This document shows, one piece after another, positions 8,411 to 15,889 of a stretch of 64,000 bases of DNA; within the stretch, counting starts at the first letter, position 1; each line of letters starts with the position of its first letter. The stretch is from contig NZ_VKKG01000003.1 of the NCBI RefSeq assembly GCF_007197885.1, forward strand, positions 124,001 through 188,000, written 5' to 3'. The notes under the pieces are model-generated. The model saw nothing but the letters and a program-made list of their open reading frames with translations, was not told where the DNA came from and did not search any database. The position numbers and the translations under genes are program-made. The stretch is from Tessaracoccus rhinocerotis (GTDB lineage: Bacteria > Actinomycetota > Actinomycetes > Propionibacteriales > Propionibacteriaceae).

Positions 8411-9325
8411 ATGAGCCACGACCACACCCACGGGGGTGCGAACACCCCGCGCAGGCGCCTCGCGATCGCCTTCGCCATCACCGCGACGATCCTCGTCGCG
8501 GAGGTCGTCGGCGCCGTCTGGACCGGCAGCCTCGCGCTCCTCGTGGACGCGGGGCACATGCTCACCGACGCCGGTGGCCTGCTGATGGCCCTCATCGCAG
8601 CCTCGCTGGCGGTGCGCCCGGCCTCGTCGGAACGGACCTGGGGCTGGCGTCGCGCCGAGGTGCTGGCAGCGGGGTTGCAGGCGCTGGTCCTGTTCGGTGT
8701 GGGTCTCTACGCCCTCGTGGAGGGTGTGCGTCGCCTCTTCGAACCGGCGGAGATCGTCCCGGGTGGCCTGCTCGTGTTCGGCATCGTCGGTCTGGTCGGG
8801 AACCTGGTCTCGCTGGCCGTGCTCGCAGGGGGCCGCGGCCTCAACCTCAACATGCGTGCCGCCTTCCTGGAGGTGGTGAACGACGCACTGGGCTCGGTGG
8901 CCGTGATCATCAGCGCCGTCGTCATCGCCACCACCGGTTGGACCCGCGCCGACGCGGTCGCCGGCATGCTGATCAGCCTCCTCATCCTCCCCCGGGCACT
9001 GCTGATCCTGAGGCAGTCCGCCTCGATCCTGCTCGAGTCCACCCCTGCGGGGCTCGACCTCGAGGACGTTCGCCGCCACATCCTCGAGGTGCCGCACGTC
9101 GTCGACGTGCACGACCTGCACGCCTCCGAGATCACCACCGGCCTGCCCGTGCTGAGCGCCCACGTCGTGCTCGAGGACGAGTGCTTCCGGCAGGACCACG
9201 CGCCCCGCATCCTGCGCGACCTCCAGACCTGCGTGGCGGAGCACTTCGACGTCAGCGTCGAGCACTCGACGTTCCAGTTCGAGCGCCGCGACCACGCGGA
9301 CCACGAACCGCACGCGCACTCCTGA
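8411..9325 (+). CDS. Cation diffusion facilitator (CzcD/ZitB-like)
   Basis: Divalent metal (Zn/Co/Cd type) : proton antiporter of 304 residues. It has a His-rich start (MSHDHTHGG) and six hydrophobic segments. The transport-site motifs are HMLTDAGG in helix 2 (His and Asp) and EVVNDALGS in helix 5. A cytoplasmic C-terminal domain (about residues 220-304) ends in a His-rich tail (HADHEPHAHS). No metalloregulator is adjacent. The start is the ATG at 8411, the only one preserving the His-rich N-terminus. Confidence 0.92.
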   Translation: MSHDHTHGGANTPRRRLAIAFAITATILVAEVVGAVWTGSLALLVDAGHMLTDAGGLLMALIAASLAVRPASSERTWGWRRAEVLAAGLQALVLFGVGLYALVEGVRRLFEPAEIVPGGLLVFGIVGLVGNLVSLAVLAGGRGLNLNMRAAFLEVVNDALGSVAVIISAVVIATTGWTRADAVAGMLISLLILPRALLILRQSASILLESTPAGLDLEDVRRHILEVPHVVDVHDLHASEITTGLPVLSAHVVLEDECFRQDHAPRILRDLQTCVAEHFDVSVEHSTFQFERRDHADHEPHAHS

Positions 9326-9399
9326 GCCCCGTCCCGATCCGGACCGGGCGATCCCGCCGACCCCGCACATTGCGTGGCCTCCCGGGTGAGGATGGAGGC

Positions 9400-10827
9400 A
9401 TGGACAAGACACAGTTCGACCTCGTGGTCATCGGCGCCGGCTCGACCGGCGAGAACGTGGCCGACCGCGCCGCCCGTGGCGGGCTGAGCGTGGCGGTGGT
9501 GGAGAACGGCCTGGTGGGCGGTGACTGCTCCTACTGGGCGTGCATGCCCTCGAAGGCGCTGCTCAGGCCCGGCGAGGCGCTGCGCGCGGCCGAGGGCGTC
9601 GCCGGCACCGCGGCGGCGGTCTCCGGGGCCCTCGACGTCGACGCGGTCCTGCGCCGACGCGACTCGTTCGCCTCGGGATGGGACGACTCCGGGCAGGTGG
9701 AGTGGCTGGAGGGTGCCGGCCTGGTGCTGGTGCGTGGGACCGGCCGGATCACGGGCGAGCGGGAGGTCACCGTCGACACCGACGGCGGGGGCCAGCAGGT
9801 GCTGCGGGCCCGGCACGCCGTGGCCGTGTGCACCGGCACCGAGCCGCTGGTGCCCGGGATCGAGGGCCTGCGGGAGGCGCGGCCGTGGACCAGCAAGGAC
9901 GCCACCAGCGCCGAGGCGGTGCCCGACAGCCTGGTGGTCATCGGAGGCGGGGTGGTGGCGTGCGAGCTGGCGACGGCGTTCGCGGACCTGGGCGCGGGGG
10001 TCACCGTCGTCGCGCGCAGCGGCCTGCTGGGATCGATGGAGCCGTTCGCCGGGGAGGCCGTGGTGGCGCGGCTGCGGGAGCGCGGCGTCGAGGTGCTGCT
10101 GGACGCCTCCGCCCGGCGGGTGACCAGGGACGACGGCGCGGTCACGGTGGAGACCGACGACGGGCGACGCGTCGTCGCTGCCGAGGTGCTGGTGGCGACG
10201 GGTCGACGCCCCCGCACCGGCGGCCTTGGCTTGGCGGCGGTGGGCCTCGCCGAGGACGAGTACCCGGAGGTGGACGACACCATGCGCGTGGTGGGCTCCG
10301 ACTGGCTCTACGCCGTCGGCGACGTCAACGGCCGCGTCCTGCTCACCCACCAGGGCAAGTACCAGGCCCGGGCCGCCGGCGACGTGATCGCGGCGCGCGC
10401 GGCCGGCGGGGTCGTGGACGACGCGCCCTGGGGCCTGCACGTGGCCACGGCCGACCACCGGGCCGTGCCGCAGGTGGTCTTCAGCGACCCGCAGGTGGCC
10501 TCGGTCGGGCTCTCCTCGGCTGCGGCGCGGGAGCAGGGGCTGAACGTCTCGGTCGCCGAGTTCGAACTGGGTGACGTCGCGGGCGCCGGTCTGCACCGGG
10601 ACGGCTACGAGGGCCACGCCTGCCTGGTGGTGGACGAGGACAGGTCCGTCGTCGTCGGCGCCACGTTCGTGGGACCCGACGTGGCCGAGCTGTTGCACGC
10701 CGCGACCATCGCCGTCGTGGGGGAGGTGCCGCTGGAGCGGCTCTGGCACGCAGTGCCCGCGTACCCGACGATGAGCGAGATCTGGCTGCGCCTGCTGGAG
10801 GCGCACGGTCGGCCGCGGTCAGACTGA
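9400..10827 (+). CDS. FAD-dependent pyridine nucleotide-disulfide oxidoreductase
   Basis: Class I flavoprotein disulfide reductase of 475 residues. The N-terminal FAD site is VIGAGSTGENVA. The redox-active pair is in GGDCSYWACMPSK (Cys43 and Cys48), the NAD(P) site is VIGGGVVACELA, and the second FAD motif is YAVGDVNG. It resembles dihydrolipoamide dehydrogenase and mercuric reductase. However, the C-terminal catalytic His-Pro-Thr of lipoamide dehydrogenase reads AYPTMSE here, so lipoamide reduction is doubtful. No E1/E2 or mer genes are nearby. The substrate is therefore unknown. ATG chosen at 9400; a GGAGG-like site lies just upstream. Confidence 0.88.
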   Translation: MDKTQFDLVVIGAGSTGENVADRAARGGLSVAVVENGLVGGDCSYWACMPSKALLRPGEALRAAEGVAGTAAAVSGALDVDAVLRRRDSFASGWDDSGQVEWLEGAGLVLVRGTGRITGEREVTVDTDGGGQQVLRARHAVAVCTGTEPLVPGIEGLREARPWTSKDATSAEAVPDSLVVIGGGVVACELATAFADLGAGVTVVARSGLLGSMEPFAGEAVVARLRERGVEVLLDASARRVTRDDGAVTVETDDGRRVVAAEVLVATGRRPRTGGLGLAAVGLAEDEYPEVDDTMRVVGSDWLYAVGDVNGRVLLTHQGKYQARAAGDVIAARAAGGVVDDAPWGLHVATADHRAVPQVVFSDPQVASVGLSSAAAREQGLNVSVAEFELGDVAGAGLHRDGYEGHACLVVDEDRSVVVGATFVGPDVAELLHAATIAVVGEVPLERLWHAVPAYPTMSEIWLRLLEAHGRPRSD

Positions 10828-10843
10828 GGGCGACGCCGCGCGT

Positions 10844-11449
10844 TCAGATCCAGCCGTTGCTGCGAGCGGTCCGCACGGCCTCGTGGCGGTTCGCCACGCC
10901 CAGCTTCGCCACAGCCGAACTGAGGTAGTTGCGCACGGTGCCGGGGGAGAGGTGGACGCGGGCTGCGATCTCCTCCACCGGGGCGCCGCCGTCGGCGAGT
11001 TCCAGGACGTCGGCCTCGCGGGGTGTCAGGGGTGAGTCGCCCGCGGAGATGGCGGCCGCGGACAGTTCGGGGTCGACGTAGCGCTGGCCGGCGTGGACCT
11101 GGCGGATGACGTCGGCGAGCACCCGCGCGGGCGTCGTCTTGGGCAGGAACCCTCGCGCCCCGGCGGCGAGGGCTCGTTTCAGGTAGCCGGGGCGGCCGTG
11201 CGAGGTCACGATCAGGCACCGGGTCCCGGGCGACGACGCGGCGACCGCCTCGGTGACCTCGATCCCGTCGAGGCCGGGCATCTGCAGGTCCAGCACCGCC
11301 ACGTCCGGGCGGTGGTGTGCGATGCCTACGACGGCCTCGTCGCCGGAGGCGGCCTGGGCCACCACGTCGATGTCCGGCTGGAGGGACAGCATCGTGGCCA
11401 GCGCGTCGCGGACGAGCGTCTCGTCGTCGGCGAGCAGGATGCGGATCAT
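10844..11449 (-). CDS. NarL/LuxR-family response regulator
   Basis: DNA-binding response regulator, 201 residues. The receiver domain has acidic LLADDE, phospho-acceptor Asp in VAVLDLQMPGLDG and Lys in FLPKTTPA. The C-terminal LuxR-type HTH spans TPREADVLELADGG to VRNYLSSAVAKLG. It overlaps the upstream kinase gene by 4 bp and is last in a four-gene operon with an ABC exporter, the layout of DesKR-type systems that regulate a linked transporter. Confidence 0.93.
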   Translation of the reverse strand: MIRILLADDETLVRDALATMLSLQPDIDVVAQAASGDEAVVGIAHHRPDVAVLDLQMPGLDGIEVTEAVAASSPGTRCLIVTSHGRPGYLKRALAAGARGFLPKTTPARVLADVIRQVHAGQRYVDPELSAAAISAGDSPLTPREADVLELADGGAPVEEIAARVHLSPGTVRNYLSSAVAKLGVANRHEAVRTARSNGWI

Positions 11450-12672
11450 GCGGACTCCTCGGGGACCCGGACGGTGAGTGTGAAGGTGTCGCGCTCCAGG
11501 GACGTCTCGACCGTGCCGCCGAGCTTGCGCAGCCTGCCCCGCAGGCCGTCCAACCCGCCGCCGCCGGGGCGTGGGGTGGACCGGGTGACGCCGTCGTTGG
11601 TGATCCTGACCTGCGCCGCGCCGTCGTCGGTGGTCAGCGTGATGGTGCAGTTGCGCGCGTCGGAGTGGTGGACGACGTTCGTGGCCCCCTCGCGTACGGT
11701 CCAGGCCAAGGCTTCGGCGGCGCGGGATCCGATGCCCTCGCCGTCCCCGATCAGCCGCACGCGGATCCCAGCAGCCGAGAGCATCGCGCGGGCCCCCTTC
11801 AGCTCGGCGCCCAGGTCGACGGCGCGGTACCCGGCGACTACGTCGCGGACCTCCCTCAGGCCCTCGTCGGCGAGGTCGTGGACCTCCCGCATCTCGGAGG
11901 TGGCACGCTCCACCTGCCCGGCGGTGGCCAGCTCCGCCGCGAGGTCCGCCTTCACTGCGACTGCGGTGAGAGTGCGGCCGAAGATGTCGTGCAGGTCCCG
12001 GGAGAACCGCAGCCGCTCCTCGGCCACCGCCAACTCCGAGCGGACGACGGTGAGTTCTGCCTGCTCGTGCATCAGCTTCAGCGTCCACGAGGCCAGCGCC
12101 CCGGACATCAGGATCCCGTAGGTCACCAGCCAGGAGGTGAACAGCGCGGGGAACCAACGCCCCGTCGCGAGGGTGCCGGGGTGCTGGAGGAGCCACGTCA
12201 GCACGGTGGCGGCGGCGATGGCGCTGGCGCACCAGGCGACGTGGCCCCAGCGCATCGCCGGCGCGAAGCCGAAGCCGAGGACCACCAGTGACAGCAGCAG
12301 CAGGCTGCTCGGGATGTCGAGGCCCGAGTCGCCGCCGGGTGGCGCCGCGAACGCCCCGGACCCGGCCGCGAGCAGGCACGACGCCACGAAGACCGTGACT
12401 GCCGCCCGGGGCCAGGGAGTGCCCTGGAACCTGTTGCGCACTGCCGAGCGGAGCACCCAGGCGCACGAGACCGCCGCGACGGCGAGGGCCGCCAGGTGGG
12501 CCCACGTCCACCACGAGTACGCGCTGGCCTCCGTGAGCAGGATGCCGGACAGCGGCAGCGCCATCACGGGCACGACGTAGAGGGAGACCATCGTGTACGT
12601 GTCGAACTTCCGGTACGGCGACGAGGCACCCGCCTCGTTGGCGGGTGCCTCGACGGCCGGGCTCCTGGTCAT
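11446..12672 (-). CDS. DesK/NarX-type sensor histidine kinase
   Basis: Membrane sensor kinase of 408 residues from ATG 12672; a TTG three codons upstream is possible. Five to six hydrophobic segments fill residues ~25-190. The HisKA_3 dimerisation box is FSRDLHDIFGRTLTAV (phospho-His) and the ATPase region includes WTVREGATNVVHHS (N box). The C-terminus reads GGGLDGLRGRLRKLGG (G box). There is no large extracellular domain, so it probably senses the membrane or the ABC exporter encoded just upstream. Partner is the NarL-type regulator at 10844-11449. Confidence 0.92.
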   Translation of the reverse strand: MTRSPAVEAPANEAGASSPYRKFDTYTMVSLYVVPVMALPLSGILLTEASAYSWWTWAHLAALAVAAVSCAWVLRSAVRNRFQGTPWPRAAVTVFVASCLLAAGSGAFAAPPGGDSGLDIPSSLLLLSLVVLGFGFAPAMRWGHVAWCASAIAAATVLTWLLQHPGTLATGRWFPALFTSWLVTYGILMSGALASWTLKLMHEQAELTVVRSELAVAEERLRFSRDLHDIFGRTLTAVAVKADLAAELATAGQVERATSEMREVHDLADEGLREVRDVVAGYRAVDLGAELKGARAMLSAAGIRVRLIGDGEGIGSRAAEALAWTVREGATNVVHHSDARNCTITLTTDDGAAQVRITNDGVTRSTPRPGGGGLDGLRGRLRKLGGTVETSLERDTFTLTVRVPEESA

Positions 12673-12682
12673 GCCACTCAAC

Positions 12683-13525
12683 CTAGCGGCGCGGCTCGAA
12701 CTTCATGTACCGGCGGGCCAGCAGGATCCCGACGGCGCACCAGGCCGCGAGCACCAGCAGCGGGAACCCGGCGGCGCCGAAGCTCTCGAGGAAACCGCCG
12801 GCGGCCTCGCCGGCCATGGTGGTGCCGTTCAGGCCGAGGCTGACCAGCTCGACGGCGGCGTTGATCGGGGTGAGGGAGGCGACGGTCTGGACGGCGTCGG
12901 GGAGCCCGGCCAGCGGGAACATCGTGCCGGCGGTCATGCCCAGCACCAGGAACACCGGGAGGGTGGAGTACTGGGCGGCCTCGACCGTGCTGGTGAACGC
13001 GGTCGACGCGGCGGCCAGCGCGACGCAGACCACCATCGTGCCCAGCACGCCGAGCAGGACCAGCAGCAGGTTGGTGACCTCCGGCACCCCGAAGGCGAGC
13101 ATCGCCACGGCGCCGCCGAGCACGAGGTGCGCCACCATGATGAGCACCGACGGGACGGCGCCGGCCACGAGCGCCTCCCACTGGGTGGCCTCGCCGGTGG
13201 AGAGCCGCTTGAACACCCGGTCCTCGCGACGGGTGACGAAGATCGAGGTCAGGTTGTAGTAGACGGTCATCAGCGCGGACCAGGTCAGCACGATGCAGAC
13301 GACGTAGCCGGCGAACGAGGCGCCGAGCAGTTCGGTGTTGCCCAGATTGATGAGCACGAACATGCCGGCCATCATCGGTCCCATCAGCAGGCCGGTGGCG
13401 AAGGAGGCCTTGTTGCGGCCCAGCAGCCGGGACTCGGCGCGGGCGATGGCGCTCACCCGTGCCAGGGCGCCCGTGGGGCGGTGGTTCGTGGCGGGGGCGA
13501 AGCGGGAGTCGAGGGTGGTGGTCAT
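12683..13525 (-). CDS. ABC-2 type exporter permease
   Basis: Integral membrane subunit of an ABC-2 exporter, 280 residues with six predicted membrane spans. The opening 45 residues are soluble with the coupling-helix-like RAESRLLGRNKAS. It lies 11 bp downstream of the ATPase gene and just upstream of the linked two-component genes, so all four are probably co-transcribed. Substrates of such systems are commonly antimicrobial peptides or drugs; none can be named here. Confidence 0.9.
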   Translation of the reverse strand: MTTTLDSRFAPATNHRPTGALARVSAIARAESRLLGRNKASFATGLLMGPMMAGMFVLINLGNTELLGASFAGYVVCIVLTWSALMTVYYNLTSIFVTRREDRVFKRLSTGEATQWEALVAGAVPSVLIMVAHLVLGGAVAMLAFGVPEVTNLLLVLLGVLGTMVVCVALAAASTAFTSTVEAAQYSTLPVFLVLGMTAGTMFPLAGLPDAVQTVASLTPINAAVELVSLGLNGTTMAGEAAGGFLESFGAAGFPLLVLAAWCAVGILLARRYMKFEPRR

Positions 13526-13536
13526 GGTGTCCTCCT

Positions 13537-14478
13537 TCAGGCGGCGACGGCCGGGACGGGGGTGTTGGACAGGGACAGGAAGGCCTGCTCGAGCGAGCCG
13601 GAGCGGGCATCGAGGTTGTCGAGGCGGGCGCCCGCGGCGTCGGCCATGCCGAGCAGGGCGCCGAGGGTGGCCTGGAGGTCGCTGCTGGTGAGGACGACGT
13701 CGTTGCGCACGGTCTGCGGGACCCGGGTCAGGCCGGGCAGGCCGGCGAGGTCCTCGAGCGGGAGCTGGGCGAGGGCCGCGGCGTCGAACTGGATCCGCGA
13801 CGGCTCCTCAGCCGTGATCTGCGCGACGGTGCCCTCCCGCACGATCTGGCCCTCGGCCATGATGACGAGGCGGTCGGCGAGCTGCTCCGCCTCCTCCAGG
13901 TAATGGGTGGTCAGCAGCACTGAGGTGCCGTGGTCCAGCATCCCCTGCACGACGGCCCAGGTTGCCTCGCGGGAGGCCGGGTCGAGCCCGGTGGTGGGCT
14001 CGTCCAGGAACAGCAGCTCGGGCCGGCCGAGGGTGGCCATGGCGAGATCGAGGCGGCGGCGTTCGCCGCCGGAGAGGGACTTGACGCGGATGTCGGCACG
14101 GTGGCCGAGGTTCACGATGTCGAGGGCCTCGGGAATCGGGCGCGGCGAGGACAGGGTCCCGGACCACATCTGGAGGGTCTCGGTGACGGTCAGGTCGCCG
14201 GAGAAGCCAGCCTCCTGCAGCATGATCCCGGTGCGGGGCCGGACCTTGCTGCGCTGCTCGTGCGGGTCGTGGCCGAACACCTTGATGGTGCCGCTGGTGG
14301 CCGGCGCCATGCCCTCGAGCACCTCGACGAGGGAGGTCTTGCCGGCGCCGTTGACTCCGAGGACGGCGAGCAGTTCGCCCCGGGCGAGGGTCAGGTCGAC
14401 GCCGCGGACGGCGTCGTAGGTCTTGGAGCCGGAGCCGTAGGTGCGGCGTACGTCATGGGCTTCGATCAGGCTGGTCAT
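13537..14478 (-). CDS. ABC exporter ATPase
   Basis: DrrA/CcmA-type ATP-binding subunit, 313 residues. Walker A is GVNGAGKTS, Q-loop Gln is in MLQEAGFSG, signature is SLSGGERRRLDLA, Walker B is LLFLDEPTTGLDP and the switch His is in LLTTHYLEE. About 90 extra C-terminal residues follow, as in drug-exporter ATPases. A good AGGAGG precedes the ATG at 14478. First gene of the ABC/two-component operon running to 10844. Confidence 0.95.
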   Translation of the reverse strand: MTSLIEAHDVRRTYGSGSKTYDAVRGVDLTLARGELLAVLGVNGAGKTSLVEVLEGMAPATSGTIKVFGHDPHEQRSKVRPRTGIMLQEAGFSGDLTVTETLQMWSGTLSSPRPIPEALDIVNLGHRADIRVKSLSGGERRRLDLAMATLGRPELLFLDEPTTGLDPASREATWAVVQGMLDHGTSVLLTTHYLEEAEQLADRLVIMAEGQIVREGTVAQITAEEPSRIQFDAAALAQLPLEDLAGLPGLTRVPQTVRNDVVLTSSDLQATLGALLGMADAAGARLDNLDARSGSLEQAFLSLSNTPVPAVAA

Positions 14479-14685
14479 TTCGTCCTCCTTGGTGCTGTGC
14501 TTCCAGCATCCCGCGGGATCGGCGTCGCCAGTAGTGCGCGTGGTCACCGGTCGGGGTGAGGCCCTCACGGGTGTGCGGTGACGTTTGTCACATCCGCCCC
14601 GGTTCGGGAACTCGGGTGGGTCTCTGGCAAGCTTGGCGGGCTGGGCACTCGGCCCGGCAGATCGTGTCCGTCGGAGGCGTGGCGA

Positions 14686-15879
14686 GTGAGTGACTCCTAC
14701 CTGAACCTGTTGCGCGCGCCCGGGGTTGCCCGGGTCATGGCCTCGCAACTGGTGGCCCGGTTCCCCACCGGCATGTTGGCGCTCGGCATCCTCATCCACA
14801 TCGAGACGGTGTTCGGGTCCTACGGCGCTGCCGGCGTGGTGCTGGCGGCGATGTCGGTGGGTCAGGCGCTCGCGGGTCCGGTGACCAGCCGCATGATGGG
14901 CCGCTTCGGCGCCCGCCGGGTCCTGGTGGTGACGACGGTGCTGTGCGCCGGCTCGATGGCTGTCGTCGCGCTCGCCCCGATGCAGTTGTGGGGTTTCGTG
15001 GTGTTCGCCCTGTTGACGGGGCTGAGCTCCCCGCCGGTGCAGCCGGCCGTGCGCACCATCTATCCCAGGCTCGTGGACGTCGGGAAGCTGCCGCGACTGT
15101 TCTCCCTGGATGCCTCCGCGCAGGAGATCATCTGGGTGGCGGGCCCGCTGGTGATCACCGTGGTCTCGCGGGAGATCTCACCGGTCGTCGGGCTGCTGGT
15201 GTGCGTGGCCGTGACGCTGGCCGGCGGCGCCTGGTTCATCACGTCGAAGGAGCTCGGGACGGTCCGCATCGCGCGCAGCGAGACGCGGCTGGGTGCCGTG
15301 CTGCTGAAGCCCGGCGTGATGCTCGCCACGGTGACCGGGCTGCTGCTCATCGGTGCCGGCGCCGCGGTGGAGGTGGGCGTCGTCGCGCGGTTCGGCGAGG
15401 GCGGCCTGCAGGCGGGCGTCGTGCTGGCGCTGGCCGCGGTGGCCTCGCTCGCGGGCGGACTCACCCTCGGCCACCTTCCGCTGACGGACTGGACGCTGAC
15501 CCGCCGGCTGGCCGTCGTCGCCGTCGGCACGTTCCTCGCCATCTACGTTTCCGGGGTGTGGTGGACCGGCCTGGCGATGGTGGTGTTCGGGTTCGGGATC
15601 GCGCCGGCCCTGGCCGTGATGTACACGATGGTCTCCGACTCCACGGACTTCTCCGAGAGTGCCGAGGCCTACGGCTGGATCGGCACCGGCCAACTCGTCG
15701 GGGCAGCGGTGGGCTCGGCCATCGCGGGGTTCATGATCGACGCGAACGGCCCGGCCGGCGGCTTCGCCGTCGCCGCGGTGGTTGCCGCGCTCGCCGTCGT
15801 GGCCGCCGCGCTGCTGCGGCACGCGCGCCCAAAGCGGACCGGCGCGGACCTGCTCGCCGACGCCGTCTCGGAGGGCTGA
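14686..15879 (+). CDS. MFS transporter
   Basis: Twelve-helix major facilitator protein of 397 residues from GTG 14686 (VSDSYLNLLRAPG), which is preceded by GGAGG at a suitable distance. An upstream in-frame start would add 36 non-membrane residues with no ribosome binding site. Motif-A-like residues (GPVTSRMMGRFGARRVLV) follow helix 2. It resembles actinobacterial putative exporters of the YbfB/AraJ kind. The stop lies 10 bp from the convergent GH2 gene. Substrate unknown. Confidence 0.85.
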   Translation: MSDSYLNLLRAPGVARVMASQLVARFPTGMLALGILIHIETVFGSYGAAGVVLAAMSVGQALAGPVTSRMMGRFGARRVLVVTTVLCAGSMAVVALAPMQLWGFVVFALLTGLSSPPVQPAVRTIYPRLVDVGKLPRLFSLDASAQEIIWVAGPLVITVVSREISPVVGLLVCVAVTLAGGAWFITSKELGTVRIARSETRLGAVLLKPGVMLATVTGLLLIGAGAAVEVGVVARFGEGGLQAGVVLALAAVASLAGGLTLGHLPLTDWTLTRRLAVVAVGTFLAIYVSGVWWTGLAMVVFGFGIAPALAVMYTMVSDSTDFSESAEAYGWIGTGQLVGAAVGSAIAGFMIDANGPAGGFAVAAVVAALAVVAAALLRHARPKRTGADLLADAVSEG

Positions 15880-15889
15880 GCGCGCCCGT

